Assembly: GCA_038496445.1 (NCBI GenBank) | Contig: JALMLS010000612.1 | Coordinates: 372,001 to 436,000 of the forward strand | Direction: 5' to 3' | DNA: 64,000 nucleotides | Source of the DNA: Trichosphaerium sp. ATCC 40318 | Lineage: Eukaryota > Discosea > Flabellinia > Trichosidae | In this document: positions 13,066-23,354 of the stretch, piece by piece | Numbering within the stretch: the stretch's first letter is position 1 | Layout of the letters: each line of letters opens with the position of its first letter | Notes under the pieces: generated by a model | The model's database searches: none | Told to the model about the DNA's origin: nothing | Seen by the model: only the letters and a program-made list of their open reading frames with translations | Translations under genes and position numbers: made by a program

Positions 13066-13263
13066 AGAAATAACCCCAAAAAAAATCACGTGTAAGAACA
13101 AGTGTATAATAAACTATAATGCCAAGATATTGTTTTGTATTTGTTGTAACAATGACACGTCATGGTCTCAAAGTCAAAAACCGAAGAAAAACAGGCGATG
13201 CTTTCAGTTAATATTCTGAACACTCTTCTTCAAACATATTTCGTTGTACCTGTTAGTTAACAC

Positions 13264-14142
13264 ATGTCATCTCTTGGAAAACTAGTATGGATAACAGGAA
13301 GGTCAGGAGCAGGGAAGACGACTCTTGGCGAGAACTTTAAAAAACTTGACGATTGGGTTCACTTCGACAGTGATATTTGGGTTAATGGTGGTGACCCTCT
13401 TGAAGATAGCGGTCAGATACCCACAAAAGAAATGCTAGAAAAGAAAGATCCAGTCGTAGGATCGATTTACACAGAAATGGTTATGAAAGGTTTTATGGCT
13501 TTATTCAACGATGAGGATCCTGATATTAGCGTTTGGAAGTCTTATCATGTTTGTTTATGCTCCGCTATTATCCAAGTGAGAGAGAAAGTAAAACCTAAAA
13601 ACGTACGCACAGAATTTGTTACCCAACATACTAAACCTTCTCACACTAAACACGTGCGTTTTGGACATTTTTTTTCGTTTTGAAATCAAGAAAACTGCAA
13701 TTTTCTCTTTTTTGTCAAACAGGCTAAGTAGTCAACAAGTCGTTTAGTTTATCTTTGTTTGGCAATTTCAAAATAATTTAACTTGCGGTAGGTTGCAGTT
13801 TCAATGGCGGTTTATCCGAGGAAATTACGGGACTTCTTACGTACTGTACTTCATGATGTTACCTTTATTGTATTGGACACAAATGTACAACTACTAGTTG
13901 ACAGAAAATTCGCCCAAGTAATGGAAGCAGCAAAGAAACAAGGCAAAACTTTGCAACAATTACAAGCTCAGTTTGGCAAAGAAAACGAAACGGAACAGAC
14001 AGTTCGTGCTAGCATGGCTAAAAATTCGAAAGGCTTTGAGCCTGCATGCTCAGATGAACCTAATACAATTGGGGTTTCTGTTAATGAACAAATGACAACT
14101 GATGACGTCTTTAAACACGTGAAAAATGAGCTTAAAATATAA
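13264..14142 (+). CDS. P-loop kinase, gluconokinase/AAA_33-like
   Basis: Starts MSSLGKLVWITGRSGAGKTT with a Walker A (GRSGAGKT). An acidic substrate-side motif HFDSDIWVNGGDP follows, then a kinase core ending EKVKPKN. A long intron (about 13601-13794, GTACGC...GGTAG, with a CACGTG near 13650) joins in frame to VAVSMAVYPRKLRDFLR and TFIVLD, which is the usual lid and last strand of small-molecule P-loop kinases. The C-terminal part is helical and acidic. The phosphorylated substrate cannot be told; small-molecule kinases of this kind include gluconate and shikimate kinases. Exon 2 ends at 14142. Confidence 0.6.
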
Positions 14143-14476
14143 TAAACATCTTCTTTTACCTATCGAAAATATTGATAAACTTATCACAAGGGGTACATCG
14201 CTGCCACATCATAAAAATACCAATGTTTACTTTTAAAGGCTGATATAAGTCGAGATAAACGAGTGTTCAGATGTTTAAGTTCCTGTCTTACAGTCCTTTA
14301 TATACTCGGTTACAACCTGAAACGTAACAAGGTCAATGGTAGTATAAGACGCCGTTGTAAAGTAAAGAAAAAAGCGAACACTTGTGTAATATAGATAGCC
14401 AAAAAAAAGGTTTTGATGGAATAAGTTAGAAGTCTACAAGAACACAACTTGATTTCGATTTTCGCTTCGAAAGTAT
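14143..14476. other. Intergenic, nothing recognised
   Basis: AT-rich spacer with poly-A runs. No gene or RNA feature recognised. Confidence 0.5.
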
Positions 14477-14803
14477 ATGTTTAAGAAGACAAGTCCAAGA
14501 ACACCGACGCGACCTTTTTTTCCCACACGTGCTGAAACGGGTAACGTTTCAAAGGGTGTACACGGAAGCCTAAAGCTATTTTCAAACGTTGCACGCCAGA
14601 CGCGGAATTCTCAATATCTAGCACTGCTGATGACAATGGGTTGTTCTTTCACTACTTATACAAACCCTTGTACTATAGTGTTCTGGGGAAGATTGATTCC
14701 ATACTTCTTTGGCGAAGAAGTCAAATTCATACTTATTTGTTTGTCGAGTGTAGCTACAAGATTTGCAGCAGTTTTAAGTTTTTTATCCTACAAGTTAATT
14801 TAA
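14477..14803 (+). CDS. Small membrane protein, hypothetical
   Basis: An uninterrupted 108-codon frame. The N terminus is Arg/Thr/Pro-rich (MFKKTSPRTPTRPFFPTRAE), amphipathic and possibly mitochondrial-targeting. The second half is hydrophobic and could hold two membrane helices (TMGCSFTTYTNPCTIVFWG and FILICLSSVATRFAAVLSFL). A possible intron at about 14715-14755 would remove part of the second helix. No family recognised. It lies between two plus-strand genes in the same orientation. Confidence 0.35.
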   Translation: MFKKTSPRTPTRPFFPTRAETGNVSKGVHGSLKLFSNVARQTRNSQYLALLMTMGCSFTTYTNPCTIVFWGRLIPYFFGEEVKFILICLSSVATRFAAVLSFLSYKLI

Positions 14804-15025
14804 ACTGAAGCAGTAATATCACGTGGCAGTGCCTGAACCGACACCAAGCAACAAAGTATGGAATCACTTGCACATAAGAAGGCTGCGATGATTCTTAGTG
14901 TCACCACTCTTTAGTTTGCTTAACCAAGCAAAATCCTTTGGTTTTTTTTGTTGGTTTGTCATGTCATTTCTTTTCTGAAAGTTTTCAACGGCAGCTCGAA
15001 CATCAAGCTGTTCACCTTCTCCGTA

Positions 15026-16024
15026 ATGGCAAATGAGATACCTACATTAACAATACAGGGCATTCCAGAAGAATATACTGTGCTAGTACTGAGCATATGT
15101 TTTCTATGTATAATTAGAGCGTTAAGAAGTGTTTTAAACGCCTTTACGGTTGTACGGTTTTTTTTTGATACTCCGTTGTACAATGTTACCATTAAAGCAT
15201 TGCCTCATGAGTTTTAAGCGATTTGCAATCGCTAGCGGACTCTCTGAAGACAAAGCAGCTCTATTTGGCGACAAAGCTTTTAATTTTGTAGTACACCTTC
15301 TGTACTTGATGATAATAGCGTATATATGCGTAAAAGCAGATTACTTTTGGACGCCATCTCTCTCTTTTGATGTATCATTGAAAACAAGGTGCCAAACAAA
15401 CTTCAAAATTTTGGTTTTTTCTGACATTGTTAAAACAGCCAACTCGAACGACTTGTATTACTTTCCAAAGCAGTTACCTTTATTGAAAGCATGGTTTGGT
15501 CATCTAGGGGAGGTCCTCACTCAGAAGATTTCATAATGATATGTCATCACGTGTTGTCAGTGCTTATGTTGCTCATTGCTTTCGCAACCAAGCACGTGCG
15601 TTCAAAGTTGATTTTTTTATTAAGTTGGTGTTTAGTTACGTACACATTGCTATGCTAGTTTTACTTGCACATGGTATTTCTGATCCTTTTCTACATGCTG
15701 GGAGACTTGCTGAGTATATGGGATTCAAGAAAATTCGTGTACTTGTATTCTCTTTCTTTGCTTTAACTTTCATTTTTGGAAGACTTGTTTATTTACCTTT
15801 TTGGTTGCTATATGCTGCATTGTACGTTACAATCATTTTTGTGCTTGATGAAGTGTAAATTAACATTTTTATCTAGTATGACTTCTCAGAATATCAAAGA
15901 CACTAGGTTATACATTGCGCATATGGCTGCTACAATAATGCTATTGATTCTTCAATTTATACACATCTTTTGGTTCTATAAGATAATAAAAATAGCAACT
16001 AAGAAGAAGGAGAGGCAACAGTAA
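15026..16024 (+). CDS. Ceramide synthase (TLC / Lag1 family)
   Basis: N-acylates sphingoid bases in the ER membrane. It starts MANEIPTLTIQGIPEEY, followed by several membrane helices. After splicing, the Lag1 motif is complete: DFIMICHHVLSVLMLL with the catalytic His-His pair, then SYVHIAMLVLLAHGISDPFL, HAGRLAEYMGF and RLVYLPFWLLY. The C terminus LQFIHIFWFYKIIKIATKKK is the typical last helix with a dilysine-type ER retention tail. Five introns are needed. One is only about 29 nt (15599-15627) and the last begins GTACGTTACA. There is no N-terminal homeobox, as in fungal and plant enzymes. The intact HH motif argues for activity. Confidence 0.82.
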
Positions 16025-16580
16025 ATATATCCCTAACGTTAGCTAGAGAGATTTGTGAATAAATAGTAAACAAAAACAAAAGATGTATGTTAATGGGAGT
16101 GGTAAGACCTGGAAGTTTTTAAAATGTAAAGGAAGTATGATGCAAGTGCTTTTTCTCCCACAATGAATGAAGATGTGGAACATTTCAAGCGTTTGGTTGG
16201 ACTGAGGATACAATAGGCAACAACGACGATGGCGAGTAAAACATCCCTAAAATCCATTTTTCTCTGTAAATCGTTTTTTCCTTCATACACATTTGCAATT
16301 CACAAACTCTTCTTAATGTAGAATATATCTTTGGTGTAGCTATGCTACACCAAAGACTACGTGTCTTTCCTTCCAAGTAAACGGTGAAGCATGGAGATGT
16401 ATAAGAACTAAGGATACATAGTTTTTATGTTAATGATAAGAAAGACAATCAACACGTGAAAACATAACCATTCACTCCTTGTGACGGAGAGATAACAAGT
16501 GAACACGTGTTTGGCCTGAATCAGTACAAACCAAAGAGACCAACCAATCAGACGTTCTACCCCTTGTAAGAAGAAAGGAG
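16025..16580. other. Intergenic spacer with a perfect hairpin
   Basis: No coding region supported; the minus-strand frames at 16090-16376 have no conserved content. Contains the hairpin at 16329-16355 and two CACGTG sites at about 16454 and 16504, upstream of the PH-domain gene. Confidence 0.5.
16329..16355. repeat. Perfect 12-bp stem inverted repeat with 3-nt loop
   Basis: CTTTGGTGTAGC, then TAT, then GCTACACCAAAG: a perfect 12-bp stem. Position is intergenic between ceramide synthase and the PH-domain gene. It could be a structured 3' UTR element of the upstream gene or the end of a small mobile element. Confidence 0.75.
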
Positions 16581-17262
16581 ATGGGGAGCAAAGCTGGTGG
16601 CTGGCTAATCGATTCGACGGGTTTTATTTATCAATAGTAAGTATCTTATTGTAGAGAATGTAGATAGTATACAGCACATGATGGTTTTAAGGGCACTAAA
16701 CACGCTTTATTGTGATGTATCTAATAAGAGGCTGTTGTATAAGGTTATGTAGTATGGTTGCTTTTGCCCAAACAACTTGTATTATTTTGACTATTCTGTA
16801 GCGCAGTAGGGTACCTCTACAGACGTACAAAAACACTACGTTTGCTTTGGAAATACCGTTTGTTCGTGTTGGATGCTTATGCACTTGCAGTTTTTATGGC
16901 GCGTATTACATCATGAGACATACCTTAACTTGTTGACAGCCAGAAGACCAACCACTCTACACCATACCATTGCAAACAATTTTAAGTGTTAAACTTGAAG
17001 ATGGTCTAAATGAACGTACAAGGTTTGTATGGTCTTTTAGATACACATGGGAAGGCAGTGAAAGGGTACAATATTGTTGTAACAAAAGTCGTGAAGAGGT
17101 AGAGTGTCTATGTTTCCGATAATTAATTCGAAATCATTGTGACAGTTTTGGTAGCTAACTTTGAACTTCTAGAGACAAGAGTGGGTAGAACATATGAGAG
17201 AAGCAATATCACTTTGTCGCATTTGTACAAACTACAAGAAAGACAAAAAACAAAAGACTTAA
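16581..17262 (+). CDS. PH-domain protein
   Basis: Starts MGSKAGGWLIDSTGFIY. After an intron of about 160-180 nt the first PH strands appear: TLYRRTKTLRLLWKYRLFVL, with the usual basic residues for phosphoinositide binding before the WKYR/FVL strand. The middle strands (YTIPLQTILSVKLEDG), the FVWSFRYTWEG strand and the closing helix (EWVEHMREAISLCR) complete one PH domain of about 110 residues. The protein is little more than this domain plus a short lysine-rich tail (KKDKKQKT). It is probably membrane-recruited. No second domain is seen. Confidence 0.6.
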
Positions 17263-17359
17263 ACTTCTAGCTTTGTAGTGACCATTACTTGTGCAATGAA
17301 TTGTTAATTTTGGTTTATTAAGTACATTAAAGAGGTCACCGACACAATTATAAATTAAA

Positions 17360-18274
17360 TTACTCAAAATCTATATTGAGTAAAGCCGCAGCCAGAGAGT
17401 AGCCATGTCCAAAAGCTTGCTCAGGACTGTTCATTAGAGCTTTAAGATTTTCTTCATTTGCTTCAATAGAACCGTTTTCAACCTTGTTGTAAGGCGCCTT
17501 ATCAGCGTATTTAGGTCCGTCAACTTCATTGATTTGAATATTCTCTCCTTTGGCCAGTCTTTCTTTAATCTTAGCGAATGCCTTTGTGCCTACAGCTATT
17601 TCTCTGTACTTTGGATAATACACTAATTTTCTTGATTGTATGTAATCTTTTACGATTTTATAGTTATCCTTATCACCTATAACTACGCCTATTGCATTTT
17701 TTAGACGTACAGATGGAATCTATACACTGTTACCTATTGTTTTTGAATGATTTTTGTATCCTACAGGGTATCGAATCCATCTCTAAAATCAATAGTTTGA
17801 AAAAAAAAAAGAAGAAAAAAAAATCATGTACTTCAGAGCCCCAACCAGCTGCTCTCCATGCCCAGTAATCATCTAAAACAACCTCTTGATCATCGTCAAG
17901 GTGTTTAGTTTCTGGCCACTAAAAGACTGTGAATGATTTCGAATCACGTGATATTGGACAAAGCGAATACGTACTTCCCATCTTATTCGTCCATCAAATC
18001 GAGACAAACGCTGCTTTTGTGCTTTTAAAGTATTAGGCCATATCTTTGATAGCTGCCAGTAATTCTCCATAATAATTCCTTCTTTGTCTTTCATTTGATA
18101 AGGAGATAAAGCTCCTGTAGTATGTATTAAGATGTTTGTGTATCCGTCAGTTGAAGGCTGCTTCTTTGATTTATAATCATATTTCCCAACCCGTATTTTG
18201 CCTCTATGGCTTGTTTTGAGTTTTTTAACTGCAGTCTTAGTGTTATCTACACTACGCTTCCGTTTAAGCGCCAT
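17360..18274 (-). CDS. Conserved protein of unknown function with FGHGY motif (phage / giant-virus-like family)
   Basis: Starts MALKRKRSVDNTKTAVKKLK, an evident nuclear-localisation-type basic stretch. It continues with a conserved core: LSPYQMKDKEGIIMENYWQL, SRFDGRIRWEV, DDYWAWRAAGWG, RWIRYPVG, DYIQSRKLVYYPKYREIA, KGENIQINEVDGPK and the C-terminal EQAFGHGYSLAAALL. From memory, this order of motifs is shared with uncharacterised proteins of phages and large DNA viruses as well as some protists. I cannot check that here. Three or four introns (for example about 17768-17836) show that it is expressed and spliced as a host gene. Biochemical role unknown. Confidence 0.6.
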
Positions 18275-18553
18275 TCTGTCGCTGTTAAAGATAAAATTAG
18301 TTGTTAACTTTTCTTGTTTGTGTTTTTTACGTTGTATGCCCTGAAATCACCGTATATACGGTAATATAAGCACGGGCTGTTAAAGAAATTTCAAAACAGT
18401 TTATAAAGCGCTTACCCAGTAATTGATTAAACTAATACTTGTTCAACGATTTTACCTTACGCAGAGCGATGCTGATTTCGCCAGATCAGAGAACTAAAAT
18501 TGCGTTAAGCGAAGATTGACGCATTCTTAACCAAACTAACCTAAACCATCACA

Positions 18554-20233
18554 ATGTTTGTTGGTCATGGTGGTAATAAGGGTACAACCCGTGGAGGTCG
18601 TGATCGTAAGTGAAACAGCAATGCTTAATTTTTTTTTCTCTCCTTTTGTTCGTATTTTGTTAACGTCGATATTAGAGTTCAAGTGGGAGGATGTGAAGCT
18701 AGATAAATATAAAGAAAATTATTTGGGCCATTCTATACAAACAAACGATAGAAGGACCTTCAACAATCCTAATCCTACTAATTTGTGGTACGTTCGAGAT
18801 GCCGAACGTGTAACATTGGGAGGAGCCGTAAAAACAAGGGAGGAGATGCGAAGAGAAATAGCTATGCTAAAGGTATGCTCAACACCCAAAAAGAATCGCC
18901 CTAAATTAAGTTTTACTAAAACGTTTCGATTTAGCACGACGAGGAGGTCGCACAGTACCGAGAGCTTGGTGTATTAGAAAAACAACGCGAGAATAACGTT
19001 CCGCTTGACAAAGAAGGTTTTTTAATGTACGTCAAGGCCAAAAACAAAAAAATGACATTTTGACACTTTGACTTTTTCTCAACGTTTATTTACTTTATAC
19101 ATGTACTATAATTCGCAACAAGTACTGATAAAAATATATGGTTGCATAATAATTGTTATGAGAAGGAGTCCTTCAAAATTTTTTTTCTCTTTTCTTGCTT
19201 TTGATAATATAATGTTCGCATGTCTTTAATGCTTACTCTTTGGGTTACAGGTTGACGAGAAGGGGTGAAACGGATCATGAACTGTATGCACCTGGGTCCG
19301 TACAACAATCAGGATTGGGTTTTGGTGAAGAGAGAAGACATAAGCATTTGGAGAGTCTTAGAAAGCTTAAAGAAAAAACTGCTAAGCTAGATGGCACAGG
19401 TGCTGAAGAATCAAGGAGCATGGTTCCAGTTATAGGTACATAATTATCAACTGTTTTTTTACCGCTTGCGTAACAATACACAATGAAAATCACGTGTTAC
19501 TTGATGAGCTATGTTTCGTTGTTTTTTTCTAAGTAATTTGTTTGTAGACTCTTCAGTACCTTTGAGGAAGAGAGACTCTTTTAAGAAGCTAAGAAAAGAT
19601 AAAAAAGATAAAAAACATAAAAAACATAAGAGAGATAAAAAGCATAAGAAGAAAAAGAGAAAACGTGATGCTGATGACAGCGACGATGATAGACGTGGGT
19701 CAAAACGTTCAAGGTAATAGGCAAACTTTTTCTTTACAGACAATGCTAACTGGTCTCTATCAAGGCAGCGGTGGAGCGATGAAGACTCTGATTCTGTAGA
19801 TTTAGAAAAACTCAGAAGAAAGCTTAAAGTTAAGATGGAGAAAAAGTTAAATATTGAAAGAGACTATGGAGAGTTTGTTGAGAATCCATTTGATAAGAAA
19901 ATAAAAAAAGAGCCAACAGAGGCTTCTGATAGTGGTAGAGATGATGATAGGCGCTCATCTAGGTATAACAATGACAGGCGGGGTAGAGATGATAGGCGTA
20001 GTAGAGAAGAGGATAGAGATAGACGTGTTGGTGAGAGGAATCGCGCTAGGGATCTTGGTTCCAGTAAAGGCAGCAATAGAAGCCGTAGTCGCGACAGAAA
20101 TAGAAGGAGAGATAGCGGTAGACGTAGGGATAGATCACCTGATAGATCTAGAGATGGTGGTAGGGATAGAAGAGATCGTAGTCGCGATAGACGTGATGAT
20201 AGAAGACGTGGGGGAAGCCGTGATCGTAGATAA
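18554..20233 (+). CDS. MMTAG2: Multiple myeloma tumor-associated protein 2 homologue
   Basis: The N-terminal Mmtag domain is clear: MFVGHGGNKGTTRGGRD, spliced over an intron of about 70 nt to QFKWEDVKLDKYKENYLGHS. A further domain part follows (REEMRREIAMLK, LYAPGSVQQSGLGFGEERR). The rest is very basic: a Lys-rich block (KKDKKHKKHKRDKKHKKKKR) and a long Arg-Asp/Arg-Ser C-terminal tail (from about 19830), as in SR-like nuclear proteins. This links it to mRNA processing, which is inference. Six exons; the exon ending in KRSR joins to QRWSDEDSDSV, so the RD/RS tail belongs to the same gene. Other-frame ORFs over the tail are shadows. Confidence 0.8.
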
Positions 20234-20477
20234 CACGGTTTCAAATACTTGTAATAAAGAATTTCAATATGACTATCCTCCTGTATTTTTGCTTTTAAAC
20301 GTGGGTTGTATGTACCATACCACATCGAGGGCGTTAATCTTATTAATACAGATAACTACGAATAAAAGAACTACGACAACAGAAGCTTTTTGGTGACTCA
20401 AAGAAGCGCTTAGTATCTATCCTGTAAGGCATGCGTGTCTGAGAGTGTCAGTTTTATTTATGCGATCGGTTTAAGCT

Positions 20478-20880
20478 TTACTTGGCTGCTTTTTCTTGCT
20501 TTTCTACGGCATTCTTTAACAAACGCTTGTAAAGTACCAAAAACTCATCTTCGTCCATTTGGCCGTTCTGGTCCTTGTCGTGTTGGTCCCAGGTCATCGA
20601 AACGTATACTAATATTAACGTTAGCGCTACTTTTACTTATGACGCTTACGATCTACCATTCCCTTGTTTTCAAAGACGTTGAGCTCTATTTTAAATTAAT
20701 TAACGCCAAAATTAAAAGTAAGCTGTATCAGCACCTTCAATCATAGCAGCAAACTCTTTGCCATCTACGGAGCCGCTTGAGTCTTTATCGTACTTTTTAA
20801 AGATCTACGGAGCTCTTAGAATACCGTAAACATCGTATACATACCTCCTTTGCTTTATCGATATCTGCTTGTGTTGACAT
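20478..20880 (-). CDS. Small EF-hand calcium-binding protein
   Basis: Three exons on the minus strand. MSTQADIDKAKE leads to IFKKYDKDSSGSVDGKEFAA, a complete EF-hand loop (D-D-S-S-D-E positions). After a long second intron (about 20615-20735) comes DQHDKDQNGQMDEDEFLVLY, a second complete loop. It ends NAVEKQEKAAK. About 90 residues with two paired EF-hands, so a parvalbumin/calmodulin-like sensor or buffer. No transit or membrane segment. Confidence 0.75.
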
Positions 20881-21187
20881 GGTGTTGACGCTATATTCTG
20901 CTACGTACTTAAAGAACTTGACTTAGCAGTTCCAAAAGGCGATAGTTTTGTGCAACAATGCTCTTTGCAATCCCGACTGCTACGTCCACTTGGTGGCATT
21001 ATTTGGTTTACTACCAAAGATATTGCAAACACGTGTTAGTGAACGCTAATTATACAGAAACCATTCAAGTACTCCTTTATTGTATTAGTCATTAAAGCAT
21101 GCTGCGATTACCCATACTCACAAGAAACTATAGTCGTACTAAGTACGAGTTAGATGAACACTCTGTATGATAGTTGCTTGCCATCAG
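20881..21187. other. Intergenic, nothing recognised
   Basis: Spacer with a CACGTG at about 21029. No gene recognised. Confidence 0.45.
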
Positions 21188-21620
21188 TTATCTGTGCTTG
21201 CCAGTATCTGGTAATCTAAGGAGTGCGAGGTTGGTCAGCAAAGTTCCTCAAACGCCTGGAATTCGTAAGAATGTACACACTATTTTCCTGCTCAAAGGCA
21301 TTCTTTGCAATGAAATAAGGACGTTGCAGCATAACAAACAGTGATATTAGGTAGATTTTATTGCCCGACAGAACTTGTTCTCGAACTACACCGAATGTAA
21401 CACTGTTTGTTCCTTCTGTGCCCGACTCAAGAGCTAGTTTTTCGAGCATATCAGAAACAAAAGAGTTCATGATAGCCATAGCTTTATTTGAGATGCCGAT
21501 TTCGGGATGCTTACTTCAACACGTGAATATACAAGTAGTTTTTACGCCTCTGGCGCTTGAGTCCTTTCGAGACACCAGTAGGTGCTGTGTTAGTCCTGGC
21601 GCAATCTAGTTTGGCATTGA
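21188..21620 (-). pseudogene. Histone H2B-like copy with a frameshift
   Basis: The minus strand encodes the H2B core: [15 protein letters not shown], then [30 protein letters not shown], and after a presumed intron LRLPDTGKH (the LRLLLPGELAKH region). Between VLK (about 21518) and KHPE the frame shifts: an extra T gives TAA in the first frame. No ATG is seen in frame upstream, and the region after LALES departs from H2B. It looks like a decaying copy. A divergent H2B variant with an unusual splice (GTAAGC occurs exactly at the shift) is the alternative. Confidence 0.5.
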
Positions 21621-21731
21621 CGCAATTGGTGTTTAGATTTGTTGATGATGTTCAGACGGTTGGCTTAGAAGTGGATAGTTGTGACCCTCAAATTACTAAC
21701 TAAAAGTGAATGTGGGTTTTATTTGTTTACT

Positions 21732-22906
21732 TTATTTTTCGCTTCTTTGGTATTTGTAAGGAATATATATAATATAATACTCCACAAACATATTACATAG
21801 AACAAAGCTTAACCAATTACCCAGTGCAAAGGCATTATCCCAATTTTTCATCCAGTTCTTGTGATCCTACAACATCAATTCATACAACAGAGGCTACAGA
21901 CAATTCCAAAAATAGGTACCTTGACGGGCGGCAGGAAAGATAATGAAGTGGTAAAAATTATGCGCTGAAAAAGGACAAACACTGAACAGGCAAGGGATCT
22001 CAGATTCCATGCTCTATGTTCTGAAAATCTCTTGTTTTTTGCAGCTATGTATGAATTGTATATCGCATACAAAAACAAACTTCCATTCAGTATTGCCACT
22101 ACTGGAACATGAATATCATGCGCTGTATCAACACCCAAATATATTCCTGTAATAATCAAGTACAAACTTAAAATGTAGTACAAATCTCCATAATTAAGGA
22201 ACAAAACACACAATTTAATGATGGTAGATAAAAAATTTGCAAGCATGGTTTACCTTTACACTCTTATTCTAACCCGCCACCAACAAATACAAAGATTCTA
22301 AATAGTATTTGCTTTATGGTAGGACTAGAAAGAAGTGAAGAGACCTGAACCAGCACAATTAAGAAAACCCAACAAAGGATACATCCAAATACTCTATGTA
22401 TTGTTGGAAAGCTGTTTCGTATGGTTGTAGAAAACTGAAACGGTACAATCAAACCTTAAACAAGACTTTAGCTATCTCTACATATTTTTCATCAATCATA
22501 ACACGCACCGTATAAGGTAGATAGATGCACATGAGATTCAACAACAAATGAGATCGGATACTTTACGTGGTGAGCCATTCTTGCTTCCCAAACGTGAGCT
22601 GAAAACACTTCCCTGTAAAACTATTAAAAAAACCTATTCTGACATACTACGCACAGGTCAATATCGGAATAGTTGTGTATACCAATAGCTTTCAAAGCGT
22701 TCTAAGTAGATGTTTAGCATGCTATCTGTTTAGGATATCCTAAACCCAGTACTTCCTTATGATAATGATAACAAAGGTTGTTATGTTACCTTGTTTAAGT
22801 CTTTAAGGGTAAAGTAGTCACCAGTGGCGTAACGGTATGTATTCGTTACTGTCCAACAAGCAAACGTTACCAACCCCACCATTGTTAATATTCGTACAAG
22901 CTTCAT
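21732..22906 (-). CDS. DUF2306-like multi-pass membrane protein
   Basis: Starts MKLVRILTMVGLVTFACW with one membrane helix. After splicing over an intron of about 90 nt come a soluble part (ALKAIGIHNYSDIDLEVF), HHVKYPISFVVESHVHLSTL, GLIVPFQFSTTIRNSFP with TIHRVFGC, and helices LCWVFLIVLVQ and VPVVAILNGSLFLYAIY. The signature EHRAWNLRSLAC precedes the last helices. The conserved His, the P-F-Q-F/R-x-S pair, HR-x-x-G and H-x-x-W-x-x-R-S positions fit the DUF2306 family. The last exon (KNWMKNWDNAFALGNW to stop) joins over a 50-nt intron. Function unknown; some relatives are thought to be haem- or redox-linked membrane proteins. Confidence 0.55.
22728..22745. repeat. Perfect 18-bp palindrome
   Basis: GTTTAGGATATCCTAAAC reads the same on both strands. 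It lies inside the first intron of the DUF2306-like gene. Possible protein-binding site or chance. Confidence 0.7.
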
Positions 22907-23354
22907 TGTGTAAGCACGAAATGCTGTATAACGTTTGATGAACTTATTTTTATGCTTTGACACGAGGTATTTTATCAATTTTATCCAATGCTACAGCTAA
23001 AAAAACATCGCGTGACTCAAATATGATCAAATGGCGCGTAATTATATTTTCTGGCGTTACAAGCTATTGTTGTCGAGGCTATTTTCTGGAATTGCCAGGG
23101 ATTATGGTTAATTTGTTTCACCGCACACTTTCATTTTTCAATTCTTGTTTTTATATTTTTCTCGAACTTAGGCATGCTTCTAATCAACCTACTATAATTT
23201 GTCTAATTGTTTTTCTCTGCATTGATTTTTTCTCGATTGTAGTTATCTCATTCCGCCAGCTAAAACAGTTTGTCATTGTACACTTTATTCTTTTTTGAAT
23301 ATACATTTTGTTATTACTTTGCATCATCACACTGATCAGCATCATTACGTGTTG
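22907..23354. other. Spacer between two minus-strand genes
   Basis: Promoter side of the DUF2306-like gene. A 113-codon plus-strand frame (22957-23298) is hydrophobic but has no recognisable conserved content, and I do not call it. Confidence 0.4.

Noticed and set aside
19864-20396. Long frames on both strands over the Arg/Asp repeats of MMTAG2
   Set aside because: Low-complexity coding DNA opens other frames; only the RD/RS frame continues the conserved protein.
22957-23298. 113-codon hydrophobic plus-strand frame
   Set aside because: AT-rich DNA readily gives Phe/Ile/Leu-rich frames; no motif and no splice partner.
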